64,000 bases of DNA from Symmetrospora coprosmae (Eukaryota; Basidiomycota; Cystobasidiomycetes; Symmetrosporaceae): the NCBI GenBank assembly GCA_008802785.1, contig VUYT01000043.1:44364-108363 (forward strand), read 5' to 3'. The notes below the pieces were generated by a model, which was not told where the DNA came from, searched no databases, and was given only the letters and a program-made list of their open reading frames with translations. This document shows, one piece after another, positions 53,444 through 64,000 of the stretch. The position numbers and the translations under genes were made by a program. How positions within the stretch are numbered: the first letter of the stretch is position 1; every line of letters begins with the position of its first letter.

Positions 53444-56400
53444 CTACGACATCCTGCTGCCCCAGCCTCTGTCCTGCGTGGGTCCGCCGTAACCCTGGGT
53501 GCCGCCACTCCCTCTCCTGTCCCGGTCATCCCGTCCTCCTCCTCCTCCTCCTCCTCCTCCTCCTGGACCCGACTTTACAAAGTCCGAGTTGCGAGGGCGT
53601 CGCATCGATCGGTCGTCTGGCCGGCGGTACGGCTCACGATCGCGGTCCCGGTCACGGTCACGGTCGCGGTCCCCTCGGTCGCCACGGTCCCCTCCAGGAC
53701 GTCCTCCGCCAGCACCGTGGTGTGGCCGGTCTCGGTTGTCGAATCTCCCCCTTTGCGAGCTCTCCCGGCGCGCCAGCTCTGCCGCCTCCATCGACGCCTG
53801 CTTGATCCTGTCAGGATGAATGAAACCTGCTCCACCTTGCTGTTGCAGTGGCGGCGCTGGACCACGGTAAGGCCCGTCGGGTCTGCCGAAGTTGTTACTA
53901 TTATGGTTGTGGTTGTTGCCATTATTGTTCCACGGAGGCTGCTGGTGACCTCCTGGTCCCTGCCAGTGCGGAACCGCGTTCCAAGTGCCCATCGGCGGCT
54001 CTGGCGCACGGAATCCAGCGGGACTCTGCCCAGGCCCAGGTTGCCAGCCAGTCTGCTGTCCGCTCGCTGGCCAAGACTGGGGTGGTGAGCCCTGCGAGAA
54101 GCCATCTCCGCCATACGGCGACCGTGCAGATCCGTTGAACGGTGCAGTGCCTGGGAAACCAGGCTGCGGGTTGAGTGGCCCCGGGACACCTGCAGCAGGT
54201 AGAGGCGATTGTGCCTGTTGCTGGGTCAGGGTAGCTAAAAGACCGGGGTTTGACAGCAGAGACTGCAGCGCCGTCGGGTCCAGCTGCGGCAATGGCATGG
54301 CTGCTTCTGGTGCGACTGCTGGTGCGGCTGCTGGTGGTGCCTGTGCAGGTGCCGCTGCGGGCGCAGGGTAGCCATGCTGACCAGGCCCAAACTGGTTGAG
54401 CGGTGAAGCGAAAGAAGGTTGACCGCCCTGTGCTGGCGGAATACCCGCTGCGATTGGCGGAGTTGGTTGCTGCGGAGCTGTCCGAGCGGCATGCGATCTC
54501 GGGTCCCTGCGTGGGCTGTCCCTGCCGGGCACTGGTGGCGGCTGTGCCAACGGCGTGGTGCTGCCTGCAGGTTTAGGAGCGGGTGCAGGCGTCAATCTCG
54601 GAGGTGCTGTTGCCCCGCTCGTCAACCAGGCTTTCGAGATGACAAGGACCGATAGGAGGTAGTCTCGCTTGCGCGCGCCAGTCTCGCCGAGCGAGAAGTC
54701 GTCCAAGAGCTCCAGATAGTCCGGTAGCGGATCCTTCTCGCGGAGCGGAACAATGTAGTGATCCTTCGTCACAGCACGCATCGCTTCGGTGGGTGGAGCA
54801 ACTCCATATCGCTTCTTGGATGCGAAGAAATTGATAAGAGCGGCCTGCACATTGTGCGCAGACGTGCTGGTAATCGCGTCCCAGTCTGACTGCTCGGCGG
54901 GTGCACTGGCGGGTGCATCTGGAAGGACAGCCAGTACGATGACTTCTCTCGTAGATGCGAACTTGGCTTGTACCAAATAGTCGGCTGCAGACTTGACGTC
55001 GATGCGCGCGGTGATGTCGAGTCTGTCCTTGGGAAGGAGAGCCGACCAGATATGCGGATGTGCGCCCAGCGGCGGGCCGCCCACTTGCACGATGCGAGCG
55101 GGGAAGTTGCCTTCCTCGTGGTGCGTGACCTCGCCGCTCCAGACAGTCGGCAGTCGCTGAATCTTCTCCTCCTCGCTCTCCGTTGAGACGGCCGGAGCCT
55201 CCACCGATTGCGGCTCCTCGTTCATGATGGCGTCAAAGTCGGCATCGCTGTTCCGCTTCGAGTCTTCAGTCGCGAAAAGGCCGAAGTCGTCGTGGGCGCC
55301 CGCGGCGGCCGCGCTTGCATCGTCTCCAGACTGCCTGGCCCCGCCGATCTTCTGCATCTCGTCGTCGCTCTCCGTATCCATGTCGTCCTCGGCTTTCTCC
55401 TTCTGCTTCTTCTCGACGGCCGGCGACTCGGAAGGATCCTGATATGCTCCCCAGATGCTATCGAGGTTGAGCTTGGACCGTGAGGCGCTCTCTGAGCGCG
55501 CGTGGTGCGCGAGGGACGGACGCCTGTTGGTGCTTGAGCCGAGCTGCTCTTCTTCTACCTTGTCTGGCGAGCCAATCTGCGTCGGCGAAAAGGTACGCTG
55601 GTGGGGCGAGTCCGTAGCGAAGGGCGAGTGGACGCCAGGAGAGTGAGCGGCGGCGGGGCTGCCGAATCGAGGCGACTCGGCTACGCGTGGGGAAGGCGCG
55701 ACCACCGAAGCGGACCGCGAGCGGTCCTTGTACTCGCTGATGAACGACAGATCTCCCGTTCCTGCGTTATCGCCCTGTCGCCCATCGCGGACCGTCCCTC
55801 CCGCGGTGCCCTTCGTCATTCCGGCGTCAAACTCATCAATGACCTCTTCTCCCTTGTGCGTCATGCGCGTCTTGGGCTGGACAGCCGCGACTTTGACGCT
55901 TTGGGCGAGTGCGCGGTTCTTGACGGCCTCATGCTCGGCGCGCGCCTCGGGTGTGAGAATGTCCTCCTGTGCCATGGCAACCACGCCGGCCGCACCGAGG
56001 TAGCCGGTAGCAATGCGCGAGCGGAAGTACTCGTTGCCCTTGAGATTGAAGTTGAGCGTGCGGAATCGGGCAATGTATTTGCGCCCGGGTACGCGCGTCC
56101 GTTTGTCCTTCTCGTCAAGCTCGTGGTAGTTCAGGAATAGATCCGCCTCGACTGCCGCTGCGAACTCGCGAGCTTGCTCTGGCGCGATGCGCTTCAGCAC
56201 GATAGTCGGATCAGCTGTCTCGCTTTCCTTGGGAGGAAGCGACAGGATAGCAGCAAATGATCCTTCAAGCTGATCGATGGCATGCTTTCTCGTTTTGTTG
56301 CTTTCAGCGGGCTGCTCTTTACCAGGCCCGCTTGACGCCGCGTCTTGGCTGGGATAGAAGGCAGCCTGGTTGTTGCAAGCGGGATCAGGACATGCTTTAT

Positions 56401-58547
56401 TACGCGAGACAGGTTGGGGACCACGCACCTGGTCAACCGAAGCGCGCTTCTGCTGCTTCTTCCACCTCTCCTCTCGCTCGTCCTCATCCTCGACGACGCC
56501 TTTTCGCCTCTTCCCGGCGGCTCCAGCCCCGCCTGTGCCGCTCCGCCTTCTTTGCGGGGCCTTTACTGGTGGTGCCTTTCTCCGGCTCTTGCTCTTTCCT
56601 ACTGGCGTAGGCCTGGACGAGCCTTCTTCTTCGTATTCGTCGCTGTCGTCTTCGTCCTGATCGTCGACAGGTTCTTCGTCATCATCGTCCTTGAGGTTGC
56701 TGCCTTCCCGCTGCGTGCCGACGGCGGAAGTGCTGGCGTCCTGCCCTTCAGACCCATCGATGGGGTAGACATGCTGTATCTCGCCGCTCTTGCTAGATTT
56801 GACGTTACCGAGCGCGAGCAGTGAAGGATCCAACGTTGTTTGCTCTTGCGAAGTCTGTGCTTCCTGCGGCATCTTGAGGAATGCAGATGGTGGCAGAAAC
56901 GTGGTCGATGGGTAGGGCTGCACTTCCGGTAGCGGAGGTAGTGTTGTGGGCGTCGCAACGTCTTTCAGCCCTATGGGAGGCGGAGAAAGGAAGAAGAGTC
57001 AGCTTGCTTGGTTCTTGACGCATGACGTTCTCGGTTTGCGGCGGGGGAGGACGGAGGGAAGCGCATTCTGCAATGGGAGAGTGGAAGACCGCCTGTGATC
57101 TTATGCTTGTCCTTGGCCCTACACTAGACCATCGCGTGTATTGCGCCCGCTCCATATGGCGCATATGGTGAAGTGCCCTGCAGCGCGTCCGGAAGCTCAA
57201 GGCCGTGCCACTAGGTAACCCGGACCATGCTCGTATGCATCGAGCCACCTGTTGCGTACACCGAAGCTTGCGCTCCGGCATGCGAGGCGCCTTTCTCTGC
57301 CGTTCCCACCCATCGAACGACGGGCAAGCAGCAACAGAGAGCGGAGCGAGCCCGGCCGCTAGCAGCCTGTCGTTGGCGGCACGCCTAAACTAGAGGCGAA
57401 GCAGCAGCAGCAGCAAAGCATGCGCTGACACGCCCTGAGCAACAGCAATGACCCGGGGCAGCCGAGCCGAGCCACACCCGGATCATAGCCCAACCCGGAC
57501 CTCATGAAGCGAGCGAGCGGCGTTTGAACGTGTCCCGTCGGAGACTGTGCTTCCCCTGCGCGCGCGCGTGTGTATGCCAAATGCATGACTGCTCTCTTCG
57601 GACTAGTACAAGTAAGCGACAGAGAGAAGCGGGCCTGGGAGGGAGGGTTGCCGATGATTTGACGCCCGTGCCTGGCGGGGTGGACGATGGGAGGCGTGAC
57701 GAAGCGGTCGGAGCGATGAAGGAGAGGTGATTGGGAAGGGTGATGCTGAACAAATCGACAGCGGTCTCTTCCCTGACCGGACTTACATTGTGTGGTGCCG
57801 AGTCCAGCTGCTTCACAGTTCGGGCAGAAGTACGCCGAAATCTCCTCTGCCTGCTCTGGCCGAAGCTTGACGCATTTGAAGTGGAACCTGGCGAAGCGCA
57901 AGCGTGGTGGGTATGGGGTCAGCACCATATCATACGTCTATTTGCCGAAGACAGCTCGCTCACCAATTCTCGCATCCTTCACAGCCAAGCATTGGCGTCC
58001 CGTCGTCTTTGCCATTGCAAATGCAAAACACGGCGTCTTCGTCGTAGTCTTCCTGAAGCTGCGAGTCGTGCAAGTCGTCGACGAGGAACTCGTCCATGAT
58101 GGCGTCCTGCTGCAGCTCAGCCAGTGCAGCCTCGGCAGCTGCATCCGGGTGGTCTTCTGGTAGCTCGAGCATGGGGAGATCGCCTTCGAGGCTGCCCTGG
58201 ACAAAAGCACCATGGATCGCGGTGCTGAGCGGTGCAGGTGCAGGAGCAGAAGCAGAAGCAGAAGATGTCGCAGCAGCCTTCTTGTTGCCAGTGGATGCCG
58301 CCGTCGTCGCTCCTTTCACCCTTGTCGTCTTGCTCTTGGTTGCTGCCTTCCTCCTCGAGACGGGCTTGCCCTTTCCAGCGGGCAGAGGTCCGCCGCCCTC
58401 GAGCAGAGGTCCTCGCTGCTTGCGCTCGCGCATGGATCGGGAAGGCGCAGAGGCAGCAAGCGTGTTCGCAGTCACGTCGGTGACCGTTGCAGGATCTTCT
58501 GCACTGGGAGCTGCTGCTGTACCAGCCATGTCGCCCAGGTCCGCCAT
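53444..58547 (-). CDS. BYE1: BYE1-like PHD-TFIIS_M-SPOC transcription regulator
   Basis: Exons 57964-58547, 57787-57887 and 53444-56970; 1403 aa. The PHD finger straddles the first intron: FCICNGKDDGTPMLGCEGCE, W, then FHFKCVKLRPEQAEEISAYF and CPNCEAAG, at residues about 174-225. A TFIIS central-like domain is near residues 453-583 (KRIAPEQAREFAAAVEADLF, KYIARFRTLNFNLKGNEYFR) and a SPOC domain near 835-1003 (LPTVWSGEVTHHEEGNFPAR onward to LLSVLVISKAWLT). The tail is Pro/Gln-rich then Arg/Asp/Gly repeats. Yeast Bye1 uses this combination to bind H3K4me3 and RNA polymerase II. Intron 2 would be 816 nt; phases match (T|GG = Trp) but an unrecognised extra exon is possible. Confidence 0.88.
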
Positions 58548-60929
58548 GTCCTCCTGACCTGACCGTCGACGCTGACTCGGGTGGGGCGGCAGCGAGCAGC
58601 GAGCAGCAGGTTTCTCCCGCCCAAACAGCCAGCCGCGAAGGGTTCAGCAGGCTTTGACGTGAGCTTGCGATGCCCCCTTGCTGCGCTGATATCCAATGAA
58701 TGGCCTGCCCGTTCTATCGTTCCTTTGCCTTATTCTGTGACGAGTTGCTCGAAGCAGAAGAGCCCCGCGCCCAGTCGGCCGTCCGTCTTGACCAACAACG
58801 TCCGCCATGCACCGTTCAAGGTACTCAGCGAAGGAAGCAGGGCAGATGCGGTCATTGCGTGATCGCTGCACACTCTATGCCAACACGGATCTGTTTGGCC
58901 GGTCCTGTTTATACGCATCTGGCCGTGGACGCCCGCCTAGGCTCACACTACTGGCAATCGGGCTTCACTTTCTTAAGGGTGGCGGGGATAGTGATACCGG
59001 CGCACCTTTCTGTCACTTTTCCAGTCACGGTAGCTTCAACGGCCTTGTCACTCGCCCGACAGACCAATACTTACTCGACGGCTACACAGTCTCCTGGAAG
59101 GAATCCTTTAGTCATAAGCAGGCTGCCGACCCGTTGGCTGATAAAGTCCGATGGCCTACGCAAGCGTTTCAGATGAGAGCTCTAGCTGTAGAGAGGGCTA
59201 GTCGACAACTGCGTGCTCCTATAGATGAAAGGGCTGCATGGAACCGCCCAAAGGCAGCACGAACCTTCCATAGCACGTCCCGGAAGTCCGCTTGGATCCT
59301 ACGTGGCCTTGTTGCTTGATCAAGCAAACCTGCACTTCAGAGAAGCATAGACTCATTACAAAGGTTTTGCTCGCACGTTCCACTTACAAAAGCAATGCGC
59401 GGGCATCCCGATGGGTCTGTGTGTCTGAAAGTGAAATGCGTTGCTACACAATGCGAGCAAAGACGGCACATCCCTGCTGAGCGAACCTGTGGCAGGGGAC
59501 GAACCTCTCTAGATCTTCGCGCTATGTACGAGACCATGAATCTCTCTCACCCCAACATAGCAAAGATGCATCCCGCCGAGTGTCCCGGCAGTATCCCCGA
59601 ACAAGCCATGAAAGTCCGCAACGTAGAAATATGAGATGGTGGACAGATTACCACGTAGGTCCGCGGCTGCTCTCAACTTGACTCTGCATCCCATGCCGAC
59701 TGCTGTAGAGTCTCGATTTGGGTGCCGCTTTGCTCACGGGAAGGTCAAGGCGGGCCCAACATTGCAAGGCAGTAAACAGCATCCGATATTTCGAGCTTCT
59801 GTAGACAGTGCTCTCCTGTAAACCGCTCGACGCAGTATACGCTCTTGCGAAGCGTTAACAGACCTTTCGTAGAAGTTTTGTTCTTCGAAGTGCTAGCTTA
59901 AGTTTGACGGTCTGTGCTATGACCTGGCGTCCTTTGCGCACCTAGTATTTGCGGGACAGGATCGTCGAGGCCGTCCCCGCTTCTCAAGAGGTCGTATGGT
60001 AATCAAGAGAGTGAAGCCGCAACCCTGGATTCGGCAGCAGCTCGCTTGCAAGGCCACTTGCGCCATAAGTGTGGCGCATATCGCCAAATTGGCGAACTGT
60101 ACTAAGGTTCGTGCTTCGCGTTGTCTAGGGTTTTCTGCTCTTGCCTGCTTGCTAATCAATTGGAGGTCTAAGTGAGCAATACAACTTCCCTGCGTCACGT
60201 TCGTTAAACAACAATAATAACACCCACCACAGTATCTGGCGGATTGCAGTGCGAAGTCCTCGTGATTCTGATCAGCGTCTTCCACTCAAGCTGTCTACCA
60301 AATAACCAAATAACCATGGCAGCGTGAGTCCAGCTTCAACATGCAAGCTACCTCGACGCGCCTCGAGGGAGAGGAGAATCCTTTCCGCTTGTCCAACTTC
60401 ACCAACCCTGACCCTCTGCAGAGCATACAAGGAGAGCCGGTCCACCCGTGATACGGAAACTGCTGGTACAACTCGCAGTACCTCTTCACCGAAGATCTCG
60501 ACTAGTAGACAGAACTTATGAGCCCTCTGAAGCCGTTTGGTCCATGCGATCTGACCTCTAGACGAGGCTAAGTAAGCCAGATCCCGGTAGGTTGCAAGCT
60601 TCTGCCAGATGACGTCATGCTTGGCGCGTGCGGTCCTCCAGCCTTGTGGCCCGTGGTCAATCGCCTATGCACGTGCAGAACCATTAGCTGGGCCCGATTG
60701 CCGGAAGGGCTGAGCAGCATCCTCTCACCCCAATCGCCCAGGAGTACGCTCGACCGACAGCGAGATAAGCCATGTTACAATTCGCACTCATCTTGTGGAG
60801 TTGCAATACGACGCCATCTAGACGAAACATACATTGCGCCATACGGGCTTATCGTCGATCCAGCGACAAGCTTGCTATATCCCCCCCCCGCAGCCTGTTC
60901 CAAACTTCGCTCTGCTACCACCCGCCACC
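58548..60929. other. Gene-poor region, no supported gene
   Basis: About 2.4 kb with only short overlapping open frames on both strands, none with motif support, and visibly more A/T-rich patches than the rest of the window. I see no terminal repeats, transposase motif or RNA gene. It starts with the promoter of the BYE1-like gene. Confidence 0.5.
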
Positions 60930-61126
60930 ATCGCTGCCAAGTATTCTTGCTGGACTTCTCTCGGAGAAGGCGGCTTCGGGCAGGTGTACAAAGCAACGCG
61001 CATCCAAAAGCCAAACTTTCCTGTCACCAATTCTGCCAAGCCGCAGTGCTAGCAACGCTAGCAAGGCTCAATAACATCTGGAGAGTGGCGATTCGTTGCA
61101 TCAGCAGTTATAGGGAACACATTTGA
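60930..61126 (+). pseudogene. Protein kinase N-lobe relic
   Basis: One frame reads AAKYSCWTSLGEGGFGQVYKATRI at about 60936-61007, a textbook protein kinase glycine-rich loop (GEGGFGxV), then ends at a stop at 61052. In another frame, RLNNIWRVAIRCISSYREHI (ending at 61126) contains VAIR where a kinase has VAIK in strand beta 3, and then also stops. No further kinase motif (HRD, DFG) follows. I read this as a broken fragment of a kinase gene: a frameshift or lost intron separates the pieces, the beta 3 lysine position is Arg, and the remainder is missing. A short genuine coding exon cannot be fully excluded. Confidence 0.5.
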
Positions 61127-61162
61127 GCTACCCTGACCTTCAGACGTGATGCACTCACGTCG

Positions 61163-61520
61163 TCAGTCCCTTTGAGGGGCAGACAGTGCATCATCGATGG
61201 CCTTGTGAACAGAGTTCCGGGGCACGTATAGCTCCATCACATTGGGGCTGGTGGGTGTGACCTTGATCGATGCTCGACCGTCAAAAGTTGAGACAGGGGC
61301 GTTCCTGAGCGATTCGAGCAGACGATCCGGCTGGACTCCCTGGCCTTTGAGACCGTCGATGAAGGAAGTGTCCCGGTAGGGTACGTCTGTAATAGGAATA
61401 CCAGCGTGCTTCTCCAGTAGTTCTTTGTACTGCTTCCCAGTGATGTCCTCGGGTCCAACGGCATCCGAGTTGACGAGCTCCTCACAGAAGAGATGCAGAA
61501 GCAGATGCAGAAGCTCAACA
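61163..61520 (-). CDS. Orphan C-terminal coding fragment, unknown family
   Basis: An open minus-strand frame with protein-like composition ends at a stop at 61163: ELVNSDAVGPEDITGKQYKE, LLEKHAGIPITDVPYRDTSF, IDGLKGQGVQPDRLLESLRN, then ASIKVTPTSPNVMELYVPRN and SVHKAIDDALSAPQRD. There is no in-frame ATG; the frame opens just upstream after a TGA at about 61524. An acceptor-like ...CTGTGAG before 61480 suggests the last exon of a spliced gene, but no convincing upstream exon is found in the A/T-richer 500 bp beyond. I do not recognise the family. It may be a truncated remnant or a gene whose 5' part I could not read. Confidence 0.4.
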
Positions 61521-62290
61521 GGTCAAAGAGGCGCAGCCGACAAGTAGACCCCGGCCGTTCTCCCTGTTCGGCGCTTCTTGTCAGTCGTTTACCGCTTGTT
61601 GGTCTACAGTGAGCCAGGTATACAGAATCGACGCAATATGCTGCGGTCCGCTATAACGTAGAGTCCTTGTGAGCGGCAAAGTTCGCTAATAAGACTTTAA
61701 GCTTCGCTATATTACTTCAGACTCGACTGAGCAAAGGAAAGAGCAGCTAGGTACAACCAACTGGGCATCACTACTAATTCTCTGTCTTTTTGCTCCGCTC
61801 TGCTCTGCCCCCCTAAACACGTCCTATTGACGCGTCCGGCAGGTCCGTGCTAAATAGGGGGTGGCGGCTCAGGACGTGCCTTGACATGAGCGACCATGAC
61901 GCTTACAGGTCCCCCACTACGGGCAAGCGGGCACAAAATTTCGCAGGGATCACTCGTGCCATCACTCACTGAAATCGGTCTAAACGTAAAGCAAGTGCTT
62001 CGTTATTTGCCTGACGCCGCGCTTGCGTATCGCTGATTCAGTCCGGACAGCCGAGAGCTCGGCCGAGTTCCGATCGGCCGGCATCAATGGGCGCTGTAGT
62101 AAGCAGCCGTCTTGGCGTATGTCAGCCTACCCCGGGAAAGGCCCATTTACAAGCTGCTTCAACAGTTGGCTTTCTGAACACATCCACCTTACACAACTAC
62201 ACACAGGCACACAAGCACACAGGCACAAAAGCACACAAACACACAAGGAACCTACCTCTTGCACAACCAATCCACCTAATCCCCTCACCA
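61521..62290. other. Intergenic region with CA-rich 5' UTR
   Basis: 770 bp before the dehydrogenase start. The left half is relatively A/T-rich and featureless. The right end holds an imperfect CACACA-type repeat (62191-62248) immediately upstream of the start codon, most likely in its 5' UTR. Confidence 0.5.
62191..62248 (+). repeat. Imperfect CACA/GCACA repeat
   Basis: Repeated units such as acacaggcacacaagcacac and close variants over 58 bp, ending 42 bp before the dehydrogenase ATG. Confidence 0.85.
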
Positions 62291-63725
62291 ATGAAAAGTT
62301 ATACAGTTCAAGGCAAGAGCGAGAAGTTCGGTAAGTTTACGGGATTTACAACGGCTCATCGGAGGTATGTATCTGGGTCGCGCACTACGCATTCGCTAAT
62401 TCGGTTTAATCTCGGCGGGCGCTTCCCTTTGTCGGCCTTTACCGTAGAGACGTTGATTCTTGATGCGGAAGCCGCAATGCCTCAGGTCGCAGACAACCAG
62501 GTCCTGGTCCGAGGTAAGCCGGTTCTGCCTGGTACTCAACCGACTCCCGCGCGAGCACCTACAACCGCGCGAGCACCTTCAATTCCCATGTTCTCACCGT
62601 ACCTTTACCTCTATCAGTTAAGGCAATCTCGCTCAATTACCGTGATATCGTCGTTGCGAAGGGAACCTACCCTTTCGGCTTCAACCATGGCGTCGTTCCC
62701 TGCTCCGATGGGGCTGGTCATGTCGTGGAAGTCGGCAAATCTGTAACCCGCTTTGCAGTTGGTGACAATGTAATCACCACTTTCTACTCCAAATTCATTG
62801 GAGGAGAGTTCACCATGGACCACAGTGATAGCGCTATCGGAGCTACCGCCGACGGCACTCTCAGAGAGTATGGCGCTTTCGACGAGAATGCTCTGGTTCC
62901 CATGCCTGCCCATCTCACGTTCGAGGAGGCAAGCACTTTAACCTGCGTAGGAGTAACAGCGTAAGTCAGCACACTTCAGTCCTCTCCCTCAACTTGGCGC
63001 TTGCCCTGGTGCCAACGCTGGCTCACCTCCCTTTCCCAACACAGTTGGAATGCACTCTATGGCATTCCTACCAAAGCTATCAAGGCCGGCGATGTCGTCC
63101 TTATTCAGGGAACTGGTGGTGTATCCATTTTCGCGTTGCAGTTGGCCAAGGCTGCTGGCTGCACGGTCATCGCTACCACCAGTACCGACGAGAAGGCTCA
63201 AGTCCTACGTTCCCTCGGAGCCGATCACATCATCAATTACAAGCGTAACTCCGACTGGGGTGTCAAGGCAAAGGAGATCGTTCCGCAAGGTGTCGACCAC
63301 GTCCTAGAGGTCGGCGGTCCCAAGACGATGGCGCAGTCCTTGCAGGCCATCCGGCCCGATGGAGTAATCACCATTATTGGCTTCGGTATGTTTTACATAC
63401 GCTCGTTTCGTCTGCGATGGGCTGACACAACGTTGGATCAACGATACTCGTCGAATTGCGCTACTCTCATTTAAATTTTGCAGTCGGGGGAGAGCACAAC
63501 GGCGACCAGCCTACCTTCCTGGACGTTCTGCAGCATGCTTGCGTCGTCCGCGGTATTCTCGTTGGATCTCGTGTACACTTTGAGGAACTCATCAAGGCCG
63601 TCGAAGCTCATAAACTCAAGCCCGTCGTCGACAAGAAGAGATTCACACTGCAGGAAGCGCCTGACGCCTTCCAATACTTGTACGATCAGAAGCACATCGG
63701 AAAGCTCTGCATTAGCGTAGAGTAG
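62291..63725 (+). CDS. Medium-chain dehydrogenase/reductase (zinc-type ADH / quinone reductase family)
   Basis: Exons 62291-62330, 62448-62513, 62618-62960, 63045-63385 and 63484-63725; 343 aa, the usual MDR length, phases consistent. The N-terminal GroES-like domain has AISLNYRDIVVAKGTYPFGF, VVPCSDGAGHVVEVGKSV and FAVGDNVITTF; the Rossmann domain has VVLIQGTGGVSIFALQLAKA, VLRSLGADHIINYK and DHVLEVGGPKTMAQSL. The catalytic zinc ligand pattern of true alcohol dehydrogenases (CHxD after the first Cys) is replaced by LNYRD, which favours a zinc-free quinone-oxidoreductase-like enzyme using NADPH; substrate unknown. It stands alone at the right edge next to the gene-poor region, so it may be an accessory gene. 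Confidence 0.92.
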
Positions 63726-64000
63726 CCAGATCAATGGAGCCTCGTGTCCATGTCGTTTCGCCTAGAAGAATGGTTCCTGCAAATCGTCGACTAGGTGATT
63801 CCTGCAAAGCGACCCTGCTTGACTAAAAAGTACCTACAAGTAGAGTGAAAGAGGCCGGTTGCAGCCACAAGCAGAACCATTGGACGTAGAACTGCAGCAC
63901 CTTCGATATCCAAACACAGTCACCATCGTGGATTGGTCGAACATGGCCGACAATAGGTTCTTCCGTAATTTTTCGATTCCGGATACCTTCGTCTGCGTCA
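63726..64000. other. Right-edge non-coding sequence
   Basis: 275 bp downstream of the dehydrogenase stop, with no recognisable feature before the window ends. Confidence 0.5.

Noticed and set aside
58700-59319. Overlapping 158- and 170-aa plus-strand frames in the gene-poor region
   Set aside because: Mutually overlapping in different frames, no domain, no splice-supported extension; treated as chance.
60295-60521. Short open frames on both strands near 60.4 kb
   Set aside because: Looked for similarity to the nearby kinase relic or a transposase; none recognisable.
62087-62746. 219-aa plus-strand frame across the dehydrogenase 5' end
   Set aside because: It reads through intron 1, exon 2 and intron 2 out of the coding frame; the spliced MDR model explains the region.
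1-64000. tRNA/rRNA genes, CRISPR arrays, intact transposons, secondary-metabolite clusters
   Set aside because: None seen on either strand by eye; a covariance-model and repeat search would be needed to exclude small RNAs.

Overview
This is a fungal nuclear window, most likely from a GC-rich basidiomycete; the lineage below that is my inference and is not fixed by any marker. The evidence is dense protein genes interrupted by short GT..AG introns (mostly 50-100 nt, phases consistent across each rebuilt gene) and a fungal gene set: CLA4-type PAK kinase, PAN3, RPN9, GCD11, BYE1-like, IRC20/SHPRH-like, EMC4, MIC26/27 and a DAL5-type permease. I saw no tRNA, rRNA, CRISPR array, intact transposon or telomere repeat. 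Exon coordinates were derived by hand from splice signals, frame continuity and family motifs.

Layout: 0-2 kb, 5' part of a CLA4-like kinase (minus, runs off the left edge). 2.5-4.3 kb, F-box-like gene A (plus). 4.7-7.0 kb, a MICOS MIC26/27 subunit and an RRG7-like mitochondrial protein (both plus). 7.3-9.0 kb, a membrane-anchored alpha/beta hydrolase (minus). 9.8-18.8 kb, two minus-strand RNA 3'-end genes in tandem: a very large Cid1/TUT-type nucleotidyltransferase and PAN3. 19.0-20.8 kb, proteasome subunit RPN9 (plus). 21.0-22.8 kb, F-box-like gene B (minus). 23.2-24.3 kb, a PP28/PDAP1-like protein (minus), divergent from a BAP31-like ER protein (24.8-26.0 kb, plus). 26.2-27.4 kb, a HIRIP3-like histone-chaperone candidate (minus). 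27.7-30.4 kb, a 15-exon DAL5-type permease (minus). 31.1-33.7 kb, a PLC-like phosphodiesterase (minus), divergent from EMC4 (34.0-35.0 kb, plus). 35.0-38.0 kb, a PPR-like mitochondrial protein (minus), divergent from eIF2-gamma (38.3-40.3 kb, plus). 40.8-45.1 kb, a divergent pair of F-box-like genes, C (minus) and D (plus). 45.3-46.9 kb, an unrecognised mitochondrial protein (minus). 47.2-53.2 kb, an SHPRH/IRC20-like helicase-RING ligase (minus). 53.4-58.5 kb, a BYE1-like PHD-TFIIS_M-SPOC protein (minus). 58.6-62.2 kb is gene-poor with two decayed or orphan coding fragments. 62.3-63.7 kb, a medium-chain dehydrogenase/reductase (plus).

The window is mostly housekeeping: mRNA decay (PAN3, uridylyl/adenylyl transferase), chromatin and transcription (BYE1-like, HIRIP3-like, SHPRH-like), translation (eIF2-gamma), ER and mitochondrial membrane biology (EMC4, BAP31-like, MIC26/27, RRG7, PPR). 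The accessory component is a dispersed family of four F-box-like genes, three of which share intron positions and a tiny last exon. The most unusual structures are (i) two 65-nt introns in the permease gene that are 80% identical without gaps and flank a 16-nt microexon, and (ii) runs of very small exons in the BAP31-like gene (8, 11, 17 nt) and eIF2-gamma (9 nt).
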